From: Leuconostoc fallax KCTC 3537
GTDB lineage: Bacteria; Bacillota; Bacilli; Lactobacillales; Lactobacillaceae
Direction: 5' to 3'
Assembly (NCBI RefSeq): GCF_000165675.1
Contig: NZ_AEIZ01000020.1
Span: 1-64,000 of the forward strand
DNA length: 64,000 bases
Both the position numbers and the translations under genes were made by a program. This document shows positions 13,722-26,869 of the stretch, piece by piece. Within the stretch, counting starts at the first letter, position 1; the number at the start of each line of letters is the position of its first letter. The notes under the pieces are model-generated. The model had not been told where the DNA came from and searched no databases. It saw only the letters and a program-made list of their open reading frames with translations.

Positions 13722-15959
13722 CTATTCCACTCGTGTAATTGGCGCAAATGCTGCAAGCAATTGTTTAATGCCGTCGGCAGGAAAAGCAACTTTCAGTTCT
13801 TGATCTTGTTGATTACCAGAAACTGCTACAACCGTACCAATACCCCATTTCTTATGTGATACTTTATCACCAACTTGCCAATTCACCTTGTCCGCACCAG
13901 ATTCTCCAGCTGTTGTCTTCTTAACAGGCGTTGCTTGATAAGTTGTTGCAACAGCACGTTGTGTTTTGCGATCAAATGGTAATGATTGAGAGGCACTAAC
14001 CCCACTATATTCATTAAATAATCGTTTTGGATCAATCTCATCAATGAAGCGAGATGGTTGATTACTCTGGGTACGACCATACAACAAACGTGAGAAAGCA
14101 TTAGTCAAAAATAGCTTTTTCATCGCTCGTGTAATACCTACATAAGCTAATCGGCGTTCTTCTTCTAACTGATCATCATCTTGCGTCGCTCTGGCTAATG
14201 GGAAAATACCTTCTTCTAACCCAACCATAAAGACAACTGGGAACTCCAAACCTTTGGCCGCATGCAATGTCATCAGAGTCACTGCACCATCACCTTCTTC
14301 AAAGTCATCCAGATCACTCATCAGTGCAGTACTACCTAGAAAATCAATCAATGGATTCACAGCATCGATATCATCCGCATTATACTTATCATCAAATTCT
14401 TTGGTAACGGATAAGAATTCTTCCAAGTTTTCTAAACGTGCTTGGCTATCTGGATCATTTTTATCTTGCAACATCTTACGATAACCACTACGTGTCATTA
14501 CCATTTCAGCTAATTCTGTTACCGTCAAAAATTCAGCTTGCTGCTGCAATGTATGCATTAAGTCAGCAAATGCCAATAATTTAGTGACCGCACGGGCTGT
14601 CAGTTCTGGTGCTAATTCAATACTGTCAATTGCTGTCATGTATGACCACTCCATACGATTAGCAAACTCACGTAAGTGATTAATACTTGTTGGTCCAATA
14701 CCACGCTTTGGTTCGTTAACAACCCGTTCAAAAGCAGCATTATCGTTAGGGTTAGCAATTAAATTTAAATAAGAGATAATATCCAGAATTTCTTTTCGCT
14801 CATAGAACTTATGTCCACCAACCATGGTATATGGCATATTGGCTTTTACCAAAGCTTCTTCCATATTACGTGATTGTGCATTTGTTCGGTACAAAATGGC
14901 AAAATCACTATATGCATGTTTTTGTTCTTCACGTAATTTTTGAATTTTGGCTAGTACAAAATTAGCCTCGTCACGTTCAGTTTGCGCACGGTAATAAGTG
15001 ATTTTTTCACCTTCCCCGTTTTGTGTCCAAAGCTGTTTAGGCCGACGCTCATTATTATTCGCAATGACGTCATTTGCTGCATCCAAGATATTTTGTGTTG
15101 ACCGATAGTTTTGCTCCAATAAGACAACATGAGCATCTGGATAGTCCTGTTCAAAGTTCAAAATATTATTCATGTTAGCACCACGCCAACCATAAATCGA
15201 TTGGTCGGCATCCCCAACAACGGCCAAATTTTTAGAACGTGCAGCTAGCATATTCACAATCGTATATTGGGCATCATTGGTATCCTGATATTCGTCTACA
15301 TGTAAATATTCAAATTGATTTTGATAACGTTCTAAAACATCCGGTGATTGTCGAAATAATTCAATCGTCAACATAATTAAGTCGTCAAAATCAACACTTT
15401 GTGCGCGCTTTAGTTCGGCTTGATAAGCAGCATATGCTTCAGCCACTGTTTCCTGATAAATATTACCAGCTTGTTTGGCGAAATCTTGAGGTGATAGCAT
15501 ATCATTTTTAGCGTTTGATATAGCCCCCAAGATTGCTCGTGGATCATACTGATTTGTGTCTAAGTTTAAATCGTTGATCACACGCTTCATCAATGTTCGT
15601 TGTGCACTAGTGTCCACAATTGTAAAATTACGTGATAAACCAATTTTCTCACCATCTCGACGTAAAATACGCACAGCTAACGCATGGAATGTTGAAACCC
15701 ATATATCACGCGCAACATCTTCATCAACTAAACGCGCAATACGTTCTTTCATTTCTTTGGCTGCTTTATTAGTAAATGTAATAGCTAAGATACGCCAAGG
15801 AAAAATATTCAAATCTTCAATTAAGTGTGCAATACGATGTGTCAACACTCTCGTTTTACCAGAGCCCGCACCAGCCATAATTAATAATGGCCCTTGTGTT
15901 GTTTGCACAGCCTCGGCTTGCTTATCATTCATACCCGCAATCAGTGTTTCAACTGTCAT
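13722..15959 (-). CDS. pcrA: ATP-dependent 3'-5' DNA helicase PcrA
   Basis: UvrD/Rep-family helicase acting in repair, replication restart and removal of RecA filaments. Motif I is AGAGSGKTRVL, followed by TFTNKAAKEMKER (Ia), VDEYQDTND (II), GDADQSIYGWRGA (III), LEQNYRST (IV), TLHAAKGLEFP (V) and VGITRAMKKL (VI). The C-terminal region ends in the Tudor-like KVSHKKWGIGTV fold that contacts RNA polymerase. A GTG 18 bases upstream is also open, but the ATG at 15959 has the AGAGGC ribosome site at proper spacing, giving 745 aa. First gene of the pcrA-ligA-camS operon. Confidence 0.96.
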   Translation of the reverse strand: MTVETLIAGMNDKQAEAVQTTQGPLLIMAGAGSGKTRVLTHRIAHLIEDLNIFPWRILAITFTNKAAKEMKERIARLVDEDVARDIWVSTFHALAVRILRRDGEKIGLSRNFTIVDTSAQRTLMKRVINDLNLDTNQYDPRAILGAISNAKNDMLSPQDFAKQAGNIYQETVAEAYAAYQAELKRAQSVDFDDLIMLTIELFRQSPDVLERYQNQFEYLHVDEYQDTNDAQYTIVNMLAARSKNLAVVGDADQSIYGWRGANMNNILNFEQDYPDAHVVLLEQNYRSTQNILDAANDVIANNNERRPKQLWTQNGEGEKITYYRAQTERDEANFVLAKIQKLREEQKHAYSDFAILYRTNAQSRNMEEALVKANMPYTMVGGHKFYERKEILDIISYLNLIANPNDNAAFERVVNEPKRGIGPTSINHLREFANRMEWSYMTAIDSIELAPELTARAVTKLLAFADLMHTLQQQAEFLTVTELAEMVMTRSGYRKMLQDKNDPDSQARLENLEEFLSVTKEFDDKYNADDIDAVNPLIDFLGSTALMSDLDDFEEGDGAVTLMTLHAAKGLEFPVVFMVGLEEGIFPLARATQDDDQLEEERRLAYVGITRAMKKLFLTNAFSRLLYGRTQSNQPSRFIDEIDPKRLFNEYSGVSASQSLPFDRKTQRAVATTYQATPVKKTTAGESGADKVNWQVGDKVSHKKWGIGTVVAVSGNQQDQELKVAFPADGIKQLLAAFAPITRVE

Positions 15960-16006
15960 ATTTGCCTCTTTTATCACTAAAATTTATCTAATCTATTATA
16001 TCAAAT

Positions 16007-16031
16007 AAAAAACGAACACTAGTTCGCTTTT
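16007..16031 (-). terminator. Terminator after the glucosaminidase gene
   Basis: CGAAC / GTTCG stem with a four-base loop, extended by A/T pairs and followed by six T in the minus direction. Confidence 0.65.
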
Positions 16032-16045
16032 GGAAAAATTTATAC

Positions 16046-16730
16046 TTAAGTTTTACGATCAAATCGATTCAGATGCCACGTGTTAATAATTTCAATGAGC
16101 TTTTGTGCATAAGTTGGATCCGTTGCATAACCATCTTGTGTTAAAGCTTTAGCCGCTGTTGCATAATCTTTCGCACTTAAAACATGTGCATATTGCTGTG
16201 GATTCCAGCTTGTTCCATGCGCTAATAACTTTGCATGTGCGTGCATGCTATCCTGCCAACTATTATATACAGCAAATCGACCGTTAATGGTTACCCACTC
16301 ACCGTTTTCATACTCCTTAGTTGGGAGTAGCACACTGCGTTGATTAGCATCAGCTTTGACACCGTATAAATTATGATACTGGCTCGCCAAATCACTACTA
16401 TTCCAATTAGACTCTAAAATAGCTTGCCCAATACTGATTGACGCTAACACGCCATATTTTTTTGCAATTCACGTGCATAAGGGGCTAATTCGTTAATCCA
16501 AGCAACCCGTGCATCATAGGTTTGATTGGTCATATTCGTTGGTTTCTCAACCACCTTTTCTTCTGATTTAAACATTCCTGCAATAATGAGTATCACAAAA
16601 ATAGACAACGCACCCAGCACTAACCACTGTTTCATCACTTTTTGATTTTTCTTGGGTCGCCGCCCAGTAGGTCGTCGTTTTTTAACATATTTTTTCTAAT
16701 TTGAGGAGACGGTTTTCTTTTTGTAGCCAT
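16046..16730 (-). pseudogene. Membrane-anchored glucosaminidase (glycoside hydrolase 73-like), two frameshifts
   Basis: Probable N-acetylglucosaminidase that cuts peptidoglycan glycan strands, as in cell separation. Reading in pieces gives a basic tail (MATKRKPSPQ, then KKRRPTGRRPKK), one membrane helix (WLVLGALSIFVILIIAG) and a GH73 domain with the catalytic-region signature AILESNWNSS and NLYGVKA. Frames change at a six-T run (16690-16695) and a seven-T run (16457-16463); one added base in each gives a single protein of about 228 aa. The start at 16730 is next to the cydC stop, but no operon link follows. The breaks look like homopolymer errors. Confidence 0.8.
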
Positions 16731-16731
16731 T

Positions 16732-18447
16732 TTAATATTGATCAAGTTTTAATAATTGTTGGAATCGCGGTGATTCTTGCGCTAACTTTTGCGGTGTACC
16801 TGACAAAATGAATTGACCATCCTCTAAGAAATAAACATGATCAACATTTTGAATACCTGTTAAATGATGGGTGACCCAAATAATCGTACGCCCAGATAAT
16901 GCTTTAAATATCCGATCAAGCACTTCTTGCTCTGTTTTCGGGTCTAAAGCAACAGTCGGTTCATCTAGTATAACAATAGGTGCGTCTTGAAGCAAAATTC
17001 TGGCTAGAGCAAAACGTTGCCGTTCGCCACCGGAAAAACGAGTACCCGCTTCATGCATAGGTGTATCATATCCTTGCGCTAAGCTTTTGAGTAAATCAGA
17101 TAAACCAGCCTGTTCAACCGCCTGTTCAATCTGTTCTTGTGTTGCAGAAAGATTACCCATTCGAATATTATTACGAATAGTCGTATCAAATAAATAAGTT
17201 TGTTGATCTAAAATAGCAATTTGCGGATGCAAATCATGATACTTTTTCTTATTTAGATAAATATGACCGGTATCTGGTTGCAAATCACCAGATAATAACT
17301 TAAGTAATGTTGTTTTACCTGCACCTGATCGGCCAAGTATTGCAATCTTCTCACCAGCCGCAATGTTTAAATCTAAGTGTTTTAAAATCTGTCGATCACC
17401 GTAACTAAAACTCACTTGGTCGAACTGAATCGCTGCGTGTTGTTGTAGTGGTTGTGCTATTTTCTGCTGTTGACGTGGTTCTGGTAAATCATTTAGTCGT
17501 CGAATACTATCTTCATAAAATGTTGCCTCACTCATCCCCTGATTAACACCCAAAAAACTATCTGCCAGAGTAAAAATAGCTAACGTAAAGGCAGCAATAT
17601 AATTAATCAATTGAGATTGCCCAGCAAAATAGTGATTACTCCAATAAAGTGTCACGACAACTAAAATTAACACAAGCATTTGAATGGCAAAATCACGCCA
17701 CCATCCAAAGTGCATACTCTTACCTTTAATTTTAGCTAACGACCGCATCGTCGTTTGTTGCGACGCGACTAAATCAGCTTGTCTACCTGCTAATAACCAA
17801 TCTTGTAAGCCTAACACTGCATCGGTGGCATCAGTATAAAGTTGGGATTGTAACTGCTTTTGCTTTTGAATACGTTGTCGGTTCATTAATAAGCTAAAGA
17901 TCGGTACAGCCAGTAAAATAATGGCTAACATCAGCAACCAAAATAACATTAACCACAGGCTCATGGTTCCCAAAGCAATAATGATAAAAAGATAAAGGAT
18001 AATGCCTGTTCCCAATGGGAATAGTGTTCTTAAGTACAAATTTTGCAAGCGGTCCAAGTCATCAGCTAACAGGCCTAATACTTTACCTTTTTGAATGCTA
18101 CCGCGAATATAATCTGCATGACTTGCAACACTCTCATAAAGCGCCCGTCGTGTTTTAGAGACAACATTGAGTACCCAATTATGTGATACAAGACGCTGTG
18201 TATAACGAAATACGGGTCGCGAAATACCGAATAACCGTGTCAAGACAATGGGAACGTAAATAATTAAAATGTTTGAAGGCCGCTGCGCTGAACGTGAAAT
18301 TAAAAAACCAGAAACAAACATTAAAGCCCCTGCCGAAAAAATCATCATAAAGTTCAAGAAGATCGACCAGAATAAAGACATTTTGCGTTGTCTTAATAGT
18401 GGCATCACCCACTTATCATGTTTAAGTAACTGTTTTAAATTATGCAT
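16732..18447 (-). CDS. cydC: Thiol reductant ABC exporter subunit CydC
   Basis: Half-transporter that with its partner exports cysteine/glutathione and is needed to assemble cytochrome bd. At 571 aa it has six predicted membrane helices, then an ATPase with Walker A GRSGAGKTT (about residue 370), signature FSGGERQRFALAR and Walker B VILDEPTVALD. It overlaps the upstream cydD by eight bases and is the last gene of cydABDC. The C/D naming of the two halves differs between species; here it follows gene order. Confidence 0.88.
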   Translation of the reverse strand: MHNLKQLLKHDKWVMPLLRQRKMSLFWSIFLNFMMIFSAGALMFVSGFLISRSAQRPSNILIIYVPIVLTRLFGISRPVFRYTQRLVSHNWVLNVVSKTRRALYESVASHADYIRGSIQKGKVLGLLADDLDRLQNLYLRTLFPLGTGIILYLFIIIALGTMSLWLMLFWLLMLAIILLAVPIFSLLMNRQRIQKQKQLQSQLYTDATDAVLGLQDWLLAGRQADLVASQQTTMRSLAKIKGKSMHFGWWRDFAIQMLVLILVVVTLYWSNHYFAGQSQLINYIAAFTLAIFTLADSFLGVNQGMSEATFYEDSIRRLNDLPEPRQQQKIAQPLQQHAAIQFDQVSFSYGDRQILKHLDLNIAAGEKIAILGRSGAGKTTLLKLLSGDLQPDTGHIYLNKKKYHDLHPQIAILDQQTYLFDTTIRNNIRMGNLSATQEQIEQAVEQAGLSDLLKSLAQGYDTPMHEAGTRFSGGERQRFALARILLQDAPIVILDEPTVALDPKTEQEVLDRIFKALSGRTIIWVTHHLTGIQNVDHVYFLEDGQFILSGTPQKLAQESPRFQQLLKLDQY

Positions 18448-20178
18448 GTGTCAGACCTCCATCACGTAATTGATGGCGTAATTGATTAAGCTGACTATTA
18501 TCTTGTGCCAATAATACTTGAGGCTCACCGCTTTCCACAATTTTCCCCTGCTTCATGACGAGTACATAATCCATCTGATTGAGCCAGTGTAAACGATGCG
18601 TCGCAAAGAATACCAAATGATTATCTAGCACCATTTTCATTGTCTTTTTTAAGTCGATTTCTGTTTCAATATCTAAATGCGCTGTGGGTTCGTCAAATAA
18701 TAAAATGCGGCGTGATGTATCCAGTAACATGCGCGCTAATGCTACGCGTTGGGCTTGTCCACCAGACAATTGACGGCCACTTTCACCAATCACCGTATCT
18801 AACCCCTCTGGTAATGCTTGTATTAAATCAGCTAGGCCAGCACGTTGTGCAGCCTTTTTAATATCTTCACGATTTGCCTTTGGGGTATAGAAAGCAATAT
18901 TTTCGCGTAGGGTTGTATGGAAAATGTATGGTTGCTGTGGCATATAGAAGAATTGACGTTGCCAATCTTGTTGTGCGAGTTGCGTTAACGGCTGATGGTT
19001 GATTTCAATCCTACCGCTATCAGGTTCTAGAAAGCCACTTAATACATTCAATAGCGTTGATTTTCCTGAACCACTTTCACCTACAATCGCAATTTTTTGA
19101 TAACCGCTGGCCGATAAAGTAATTGCCTTGAGCGTTGCTGTTTCTTGTTTGGGATAAGTTAATTGCAAATCAGAAATTGTCAACACGTCCTGTGCTGACC
19201 ACTGCGTTAATGTTAGTTGTTGCTGTTGAACAATACTCGGTGTGTCTAAAATATCTAATACATCAGTTAAGGCATTTTTACCATCCAATGTCGCATGATA
19301 ATCATCCGCAAAATTACGTAGTGGCAAAAAATACTCGGGTGACAAAACTAAAATAATAAGCGCAGGTTCAAATTGCATATGCCCATTCAATAAATCAAGG
19401 CCTAAGAATACCGCTACAATGGCAATTGATAATGTTGTAAAAAAATCTAGTGCAAAAGTTGATGTAATCGCAATACGTAACGTGCGCATCGTTGCCTTAC
19501 GGTAGTCTTCAGATATGTTATAGATTTCATCACTATACTCATCAGCCAATCCCAACTGCTTTAAGGTAGGTAAACCTCTTAACGCATCCACAAAGCGATT
19601 ATTTAAATTCTTAAAATTGGCAAATTCAGTATCTGCTTTACTTTGTGCTGCTAAACCAAGAATGATAAAGAATAAAATGACAACTGGGAAAATGAGAAGT
19701 AAGAAAACACCTTCATCCCATTTTAAATAAAAATATATAACAGCACAACCCATGGAATAATGCTTAAATCAAAAACCTTAATTAAAAGTAATTGAAAATA
19801 ATTTTTGACATTATCCAAACCACTGCCTAGCATTGTCACAGCGCTTCCTGTTCCTGACTGCGCAATTACATTCGGTCCTAAATCTGTATACTTTTTAAGT
19901 AGTTGTACACGATATTTCTCTGCTGCAACGTCAGCAAAATGCGCCATATAGCGATTTTTTAAAACAACAATTAAATATCGCACAATATAAGCAATAGCAA
20001 AAATAATGACACTATTTATCACCATATTAAAAGCCAGTCCTTGCCATAAACCAACAATGGCTTTTGATAGGAAAATAGCTTGCAATAATATAGCAAAAGC
20101 TTGTAGTCCAGTTAGAACTACAAGCCCGAATAGTGTTTTAAATATGTTTGGCAAAGCGAATAGTCGCCGATCAATCAT
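18440..20178 (-). pseudogene. cydD: Thiol reductant ABC exporter subunit CydD, frameshifted
   Basis: First half of the heterodimeric CydDC exporter. The N-terminal 151 residues (FALPNIFKTLFGLVVLTGLQ and the first membrane helices) end in a stop after LLYIFI, and the remaining membrane helices plus ATPase (Walker A GESGSGKST, signature LSGGQAQRVALAR, Walker B LFDEPTAHLD) lie in another frame. The break is the five-A run at 19729-19733; six would give LLYIFYLKWDEG and a full 579-aa protein, normal for the family. Lies 56 bases after cydB. Probably intact in the cell. Confidence 0.88.
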
Positions 20179-20234
20179 GTTAAAACCTCATATCAACATA
20201 TATAGTACTACGCTCTTAATCATAGCACGTTTAT

Positions 20235-21245
20235 TTATTCAATAACTTTATGACTCACAATACGCTTACGGAAAACGTAAAAGCTCCAAATTTGATAGCC
20301 CAGCGTCAAAGGTAAGGCTGTAGCCACAACATATGTCATCACACGTAACGTATAAGGTGTTGATGAAGATGTTGCAATAAGCAAAGAATGCGCTGGATTA
20401 TGAGCAACCATTAGACGTGGGAATAGACCCGTGAATAATAGGACAACAACAACTACCAAACCAAACCCTGATAATAAGAAGGGGAAAGTTTTACCATTAT
20501 GGTAAGTTGAATACCAGCCTAGTAGCGTCATAACAACTAATATTGCCAATAAAATTACCGTGAGTAATGGTTTCGTTTGAATAAAGTCAGTATAGAAAAA
20601 CAACAAGATAGCAAACAGTACCTCGCCTGCTAATAATACAGGATAGAGCAATTTCAACTGTGCCGTAGCGCGTGTGGTGATTTTACCTTCAATTTTCAAT
20701 CGTGTAAAATTCAAGCCATGAATATAGCTCATCAATGTAACGGCAATACCTCCGACTAATGTAAATGGCGTTACGTAATCAAAGAAACCAGCCGTCAAAT
20801 CACCATGTGCATCAATGGGCATACCAGATGCCATAGCTGTAAATATCATCCCCAAGAAAAATGGCGCAATGAACGATGATAAGACAATCAACCGTTCCCA
20901 AAGACGTGTTCCTTGTATGGTGGGCATGTGTTCCCTAAATTCAAAAGCACTACCACGATAAATTAAGGCTAAGAGTACGACCAATAACATCAAATAAAAT
21001 CCAGAAAACAATGATGCATACCAATATGGAAATGCCGCAAACATTGCACCACCAGCTGTAATAAGCCACACTTCATTTGCATCCCAGTTAGGGCCAATAG
21101 ACTGATAAAGGGCTTCACGATCATGATCATCTTTAGCTAAGCCAAAGAACTGCATACCTACACCAAAGTCGAATCCTTCTAGGAAAAAGAAGCCCGCCCA
21201 CAATATTGCAATTAAAATAAACCATAGAATTTGTAATAAACTCAT
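20235..21245 (-). CDS. cydB: Cytochrome bd ubiquinol/menaquinol oxidase subunit II
   Basis: A 336-aa integral membrane subunit of the bd oxidase, with about eight hydrophobic segments. The N-terminal LEGFDFGVGM and PNWDANEVWLITAGGA motifs are family hallmarks. It pairs with CydA to hold the haems; it has no haem ligands of its own in most models. The start overlaps the cydA stop by one base, so translation is coupled. Confidence 0.95.
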   Translation of the reverse strand: MSLLQILWFILIAILWAGFFFLEGFDFGVGMQFFGLAKDDHDREALYQSIGPNWDANEVWLITAGGAMFAAFPYWYASLFSGFYLMLLVVLLALIYRGSAFEFREHMPTIQGTRLWERLIVLSSFIAPFFLGMIFTAMASGMPIDAHGDLTAGFFDYVTPFTLVGGIAVTLMSYIHGLNFTRLKIEGKITTRATAQLKLLYPVLLAGEVLFAILLFFYTDFIQTKPLLTVILLAILVVMTLLGWYSTYHNGKTFPFLLSGFGLVVVVVLLFTGLFPRLMVAHNPAHSLLIATSSSTPYTLRVMTYVVATALPLTLGYQIWSFYVFRKRIVSHKVIE

Positions 21246-22720
21246 TATTTCTCAGACTCCTTTTGTGCTTGTAGATGTTCATAAGGATCTTGTGGTGAAA
21301 GTATTTCTTCTTCCTGTACATCTGGACCAGCATGCAAAACACGGCGTGATAGCCAGATCATCAAACCACCTAATGTTGAGAAAGTCAAAAAGTAAACAAT
21401 ATTTGAAATTAATAATGATGCCGTTGATACGTTCGGTGATACAGCATCGGCAATTGTCATCAAGCCATAAACGACCCATGGGTAACGACCAAGTTCAGTT
21501 ACAAGCCATCCTGCTGTATTGACAACAAATGGGAAGAAAGTCATGACACCTAAAATCCATAAAAACCAGCGTTGTGTCAAAATCAAGTTCGACTTTTTAC
21601 GATTAAACCATAGTGCGACAACAGCGATTAATCCTAATAATCCTGCTCCCATAGCCATCACGCGAAAGGCATAAAACAATGTGTTTTCAGGTACATAGTA
21701 ATTTGCTACACCATCTTTGGGTTCACCATACTTCGCCACAAATTCTTTTTGTAATTCGGTTGTCCCAACTGTTTTACCACCAGTTAAAGAATGGTTACCT
21801 AGAATCGAAAGTACATAAGGAATTTCAATTTTGGCAATAACCTTATGGGTCTGAGGATTTGTCACAGAAATTAATGACCATGGCTGCGCTTTATCCGAAC
21901 GCTTTGATGAATCAATTGTCTCATCAACACCTTCCATTGCTGCATACTTCATTGGTTGCATCGTTTGTAAATCAAAGGCATGCTTATCACCCGTAATTAC
22001 AGCACCACCAACACCAATAAGACCAACAACTAAAGCTATATTAATCGATTTTCTAAATAGAATAATTTGTGGATCGCCAGGCTTTAGCTTGAGTAACTTA
22101 AACGCTGCCATACCAGCAACAATGAAACCACCAGCTACTAATGTCCCAACAATAACGTGTGGAAATTGTACCCATAATTGTTTATTGGTTAACAATGCAC
22201 CAAAATCTGTGAGTTCCGCACGCCCCATATGATTATTAATAGCATATCCCACTGGATTTTGCATGAATGAATTTGCTGCTAAAATCCACAAGGCCGAAAC
22301 ACATGAAGCTATAGCTACAATCCAAATAAATAGGACGTGTACGGCAGGTTTCATACGATCCCAGGTAAACGACCACAACCCAATAAAAGTTGATTCCGCA
22401 AAGAAAGCAACCAAGGCCTCCACCGCTAAAGGTGCACCAAAAATATCACCAACATAACGCGAATAGCGTGACCAATTCATTCCGAATTGGAATTCTTGAA
22501 TAATTCCAGTTACCACACCAACAGCAAAGCTGAGCAAAAATATTTTACCCCAGAACTGTGCCATTTTTTTGTATGTTTCATCCTTTTTGATAACATACAT
22601 TGTTTCCATTACTGCAACCACAACCGCTAAGCCAATTGACATTGGCACAAAGAAGAAATGGAAAATTGTAGTCATGGCAAATTGAAAACGTGCTAACTCA
22701 AGTATGCCCACTAATGTCAC
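21245..22720 (-). CDS. cydA: Cytochrome bd oxidase subunit I
   Basis: Quinol-oxidising, oxygen-reducing subunit of the bd terminal oxidase in the membrane. Visible are the N-terminal haem-ligand helix (ARFQFAMTTIFHFFF), the EFQFGMNWSRYSRYVGD block and a short quinol-binding Q-loop typical of Gram-positives. The conserved GRQPW motif reads GRYPW. The ATG at 22738 is open, but a strong GGAGGAA ribosome site lies inside that extension, so the GTG at 22720 is the likelier start, giving 491 aa. First gene of the cyd operon; Lactobacillales need external haem to use it. Confidence 0.92.
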   Translation of the reverse strand: MTLVGILELARFQFAMTTIFHFFFVPMSIGLAVVVAVMETMYVIKKDETYKKMAQFWGKIFLLSFAVGVVTGIIQEFQFGMNWSRYSRYVGDIFGAPLAVEALVAFFAESTFIGLWSFTWDRMKPAVHVLFIWIVAIASCVSALWILAANSFMQNPVGYAINNHMGRAELTDFGALLTNKQLWVQFPHVIVGTLVAGGFIVAGMAAFKLLKLKPGDPQIILFRKSINIALVVGLIGVGGAVITGDKHAFDLQTMQPMKYAAMEGVDETIDSSKRSDKAQPWSLISVTNPQTHKVIAKIEIPYVLSILGNHSLTGGKTVGTTELQKEFVAKYGEPKDGVANYYVPENTLFYAFRVMAMGAGLLGLIAVVALWFNRKKSNLILTQRWFLWILGVMTFFPFVVNTAGWLVTELGRYPWVVYGLMTIADAVSPNVSTASLLISNIVYFLTFSTLGGLMIWLSRRVLHAGPDVQEEEILSPQDPYEHLQAQKESEK

Positions 22721-22766
22721 AATAAATTCCTCCAACATTTTTTAAACTATACGTCTCGTTAACAGT

Positions 22767-22786
22767 TTATCACTTGATAAGCAAGT
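22767..22786. promoter_or_regulatory. Inverted repeats upstream of cydA, candidate operator
   Basis: TTATCA-CT-TGATAA (22767-22780) overlaps ACTTG-ATAAG-CAAGT (22772-22786), 47 bases before the cydA GTG. A -10-like TATAGT lies downstream. A redox or carbon regulator could bind here, but it does not match the Rex consensus well. Confidence 0.35.
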
Positions 22787-22804
22787 AATAAAGTATTATA
22801 CAAA

Positions 22805-22824
22805 AAAAGCGCCTCAGCGCTTTT
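22805..22824 (-). terminator. Terminator after the DUF1292 gene
   Basis: AAAAGCGC-CTCA-GCGCTTTT, a perfect eight-pair hairpin with a further A/T tract, overlapping the stop codon by two bases. It ends the alaS-ireB-ruvX-DUF1292 transcript. Confidence 0.85.
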
Positions 22825-23122
22825 ATTGGAAATTGCTATCGTCATCTAAGAAAGTATTCAATACTTCCTCAACCATGTCCCATTCTTTGTCATCTTCAAT
22901 GGGTTGTAACTCGCCTTCAGTCGCTTCACCATCTTCATCTGGATCAAATACAAAGGCTTGAATATCTACTTCTTCGTCTTCTTCAACACCCTCAGGAACT
23001 AACAAAATATAGTTTTTGTTATATTCATCTGAATGAAAAGTAAACAATACTTCATGAAGGGTTTCATTCCCATCATCATCAACTAAAGTGATCTTTTGGA
23101 CTTCTTCGTTATTATCGCTCAT
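22823..23122 (-). CDS. DUF1292 family (YrzB-like) acidic protein
   Basis: A very acidic 99-aa cytosolic protein of unknown function. The DUF1292 pattern is visible: [17 protein letters not shown], then YILLVPEG and the acidic run. It ends in the terminator, 17 bases after ruvX. In many Firmicutes the order alaS-ireB(yrzL)-ruvX(yrrK)-yrzB is conserved, and the same order is seen here. Confidence 0.88.
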   Translation of the reverse strand: MSDNNEEVQKITLVDDDGNETLHEVLFTFHSDEYNKNYILLVPEGVEEDEEVDIQAFVFDPDEDGEATEGELQPIEDDKEWDMVEEVLNTFLDDDSNFQ

Positions 23123-23139
23123 ATTTAGCTCTCTTTAAA

Positions 23140-23571
23140 TTATTTGGTTAATTTACCATTACGGTCAAGATAATTTTGTAAAATAAATTCCGCAGCAATC
23201 TTGTCGATGACCTTTTTACGCTTCTTACGTGAAACGTCAGCTTCTTCAATCAACATTCTTTCTGCTTGGACTGTTGTGAGTCGTTCATCTTGAAAATCTG
23301 TTGACAAACCAAAATTATCTTCAACCATTTTAGCATAATCTCGGGCTGCTTGGGCTCTAGGTCCTTCAGTATTATTCATATTTTTTGGCAAGCCTAATAC
23401 AACACCTTTGGCCTTTGTTTCTTGAATGATTTCGCCTAAACGCTCTAATCCAAATTCTTTAGCCGCCTCATCAATTCGAATAATTTCAACACCTTGAGCC
23501 GTCCATCCCATGGGGTCAGAGACAGCAACACCTACGGTGCGACTACCAACATCTAATCCTAATATACGCAT
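23140..23571 (-). CDS. ruvX: Holliday junction resolvase-like protein RuvX/YqgF
   Basis: A 143-aa RNase H-fold protein implicated in 16S pre-rRNA 5' processing and possibly Holliday junction resolution. The N-terminal [17 protein letters not shown] holds the first catalytic Asp; [14 protein letters not shown] and the FQDERLTT motif with a second acid follow. Overlaps the ireB stop by one base. Confidence 0.95.
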   Translation of the reverse strand: MRILGLDVGSRTVGVAVSDPMGWTAQGVEIIRIDEAAKEFGLERLGEIIQETKAKGVVLGLPKNMNNTEGPRAQAARDYAKMVEDNFGLSTDFQDERLTTVQAERMLIEEADVSRKKRKKVIDKIAAEFILQNYLDRNGKLTK

Positions 23572-23822
23572 TATTTCTCCAAATAGGCATGTACAAGTTC
23601 TTCAATAATTTCATCACGCTCATGACGCTTAATCAAATTACGCGCATCATTCAAACGTGGAATATAGGCTGGGTCACCTGATAATAAATAACCAACAATT
23701 TGATTAATGGGTTGATACCCTTTCTCTTCTAAAGCTCCGTACACAATCTGCAGTGTTTCATGAATATCTTTTGGCATTTGATCGTTAAAATCAAATACTG
23801 TTGTTTCATCATTTACTGTCAT
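23571..23822 (-). CDS. ireB: IreB family regulatory phosphoprotein
   Basis: An 83-aa member of the IreB (YrzL, UPF0297) family, a substrate of the Ser/Thr kinase IreK in enterococci that affects cephalosporin resistance. [10 protein letters not shown] and the [16 protein letters not shown]-like helix region (here [14 protein letters not shown]) are clear. A 90-aa alternative start is open, but the ATG at 23822 has GAAAGGAG at good spacing. It lies between alaS and ruvX, as usual. Confidence 0.9.
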   Translation of the reverse strand: MTVNDETTVFDFNDQMPKDIHETLQIVYGALEEKGYQPINQIVGYLLSGDPAYIPRLNDARNLIKRHERDEIIEELVHAYLEK

Positions 23823-23908
23823 AGGTACACGCTCCTTTCTCAATCATCTTCATTTTAGCATGATTAAATGTCTAATCCATTACAGAAGTAAGAAACAAGA
23901 ATAACGTT

Positions 23909-26583
<2,675 letters not shown>

Positions 26584-26610
26584 ATCAGCTAATCTCCTTA
26601 AATATTAAAA

Positions 26611-26815
26611 AACGCCTCTGCATAAGATGCGGACGTGTTACCGTGGTACCACCGCACTTTGCAAAGACGTTGTTTGTCATTTACCTTAAAACTCATAACG
26701 CTGAGACGCGGTGTGGATGAGCACACTTTTTCGTTGGGAGCATAAGTAAGCTATTGTGCACCTCACAGCTACCGGTACATTTCTGAATGTCAACTAACTT
26801 ACCTATATATCCAAC
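26611..26815 (-). ncRNA. T-box riboswitch, alanine specifier
   Basis: The T-box sequence GGTGGTACCACGG (26641-26653) stands before an antiterminator/terminator hairpin with a six-T tract (26606-26634), just upstream of alaS. Stem I closes with GTTGG/CCAAC (5' arm 26811-26815, 3' arm 26733-26738), above which GTAAG/CTTAC pairs. The internal loop between them carries GCU, an alanine codon, at 26739-26741 on the 3' side. Uncharged tRNA-Ala would promote readthrough into alaS. Confidence 0.92.
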
Positions 26816-26869
26816 GATTAAAAATAATTCTCACAGAAAATTATTCTACTGTTGTCTATTCTATCACAC

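Noticed and set aside
15556-16008. A 150-aa plus-strand frame across the pcrA start
   Set aside because: Antisense shadow, no start signal.
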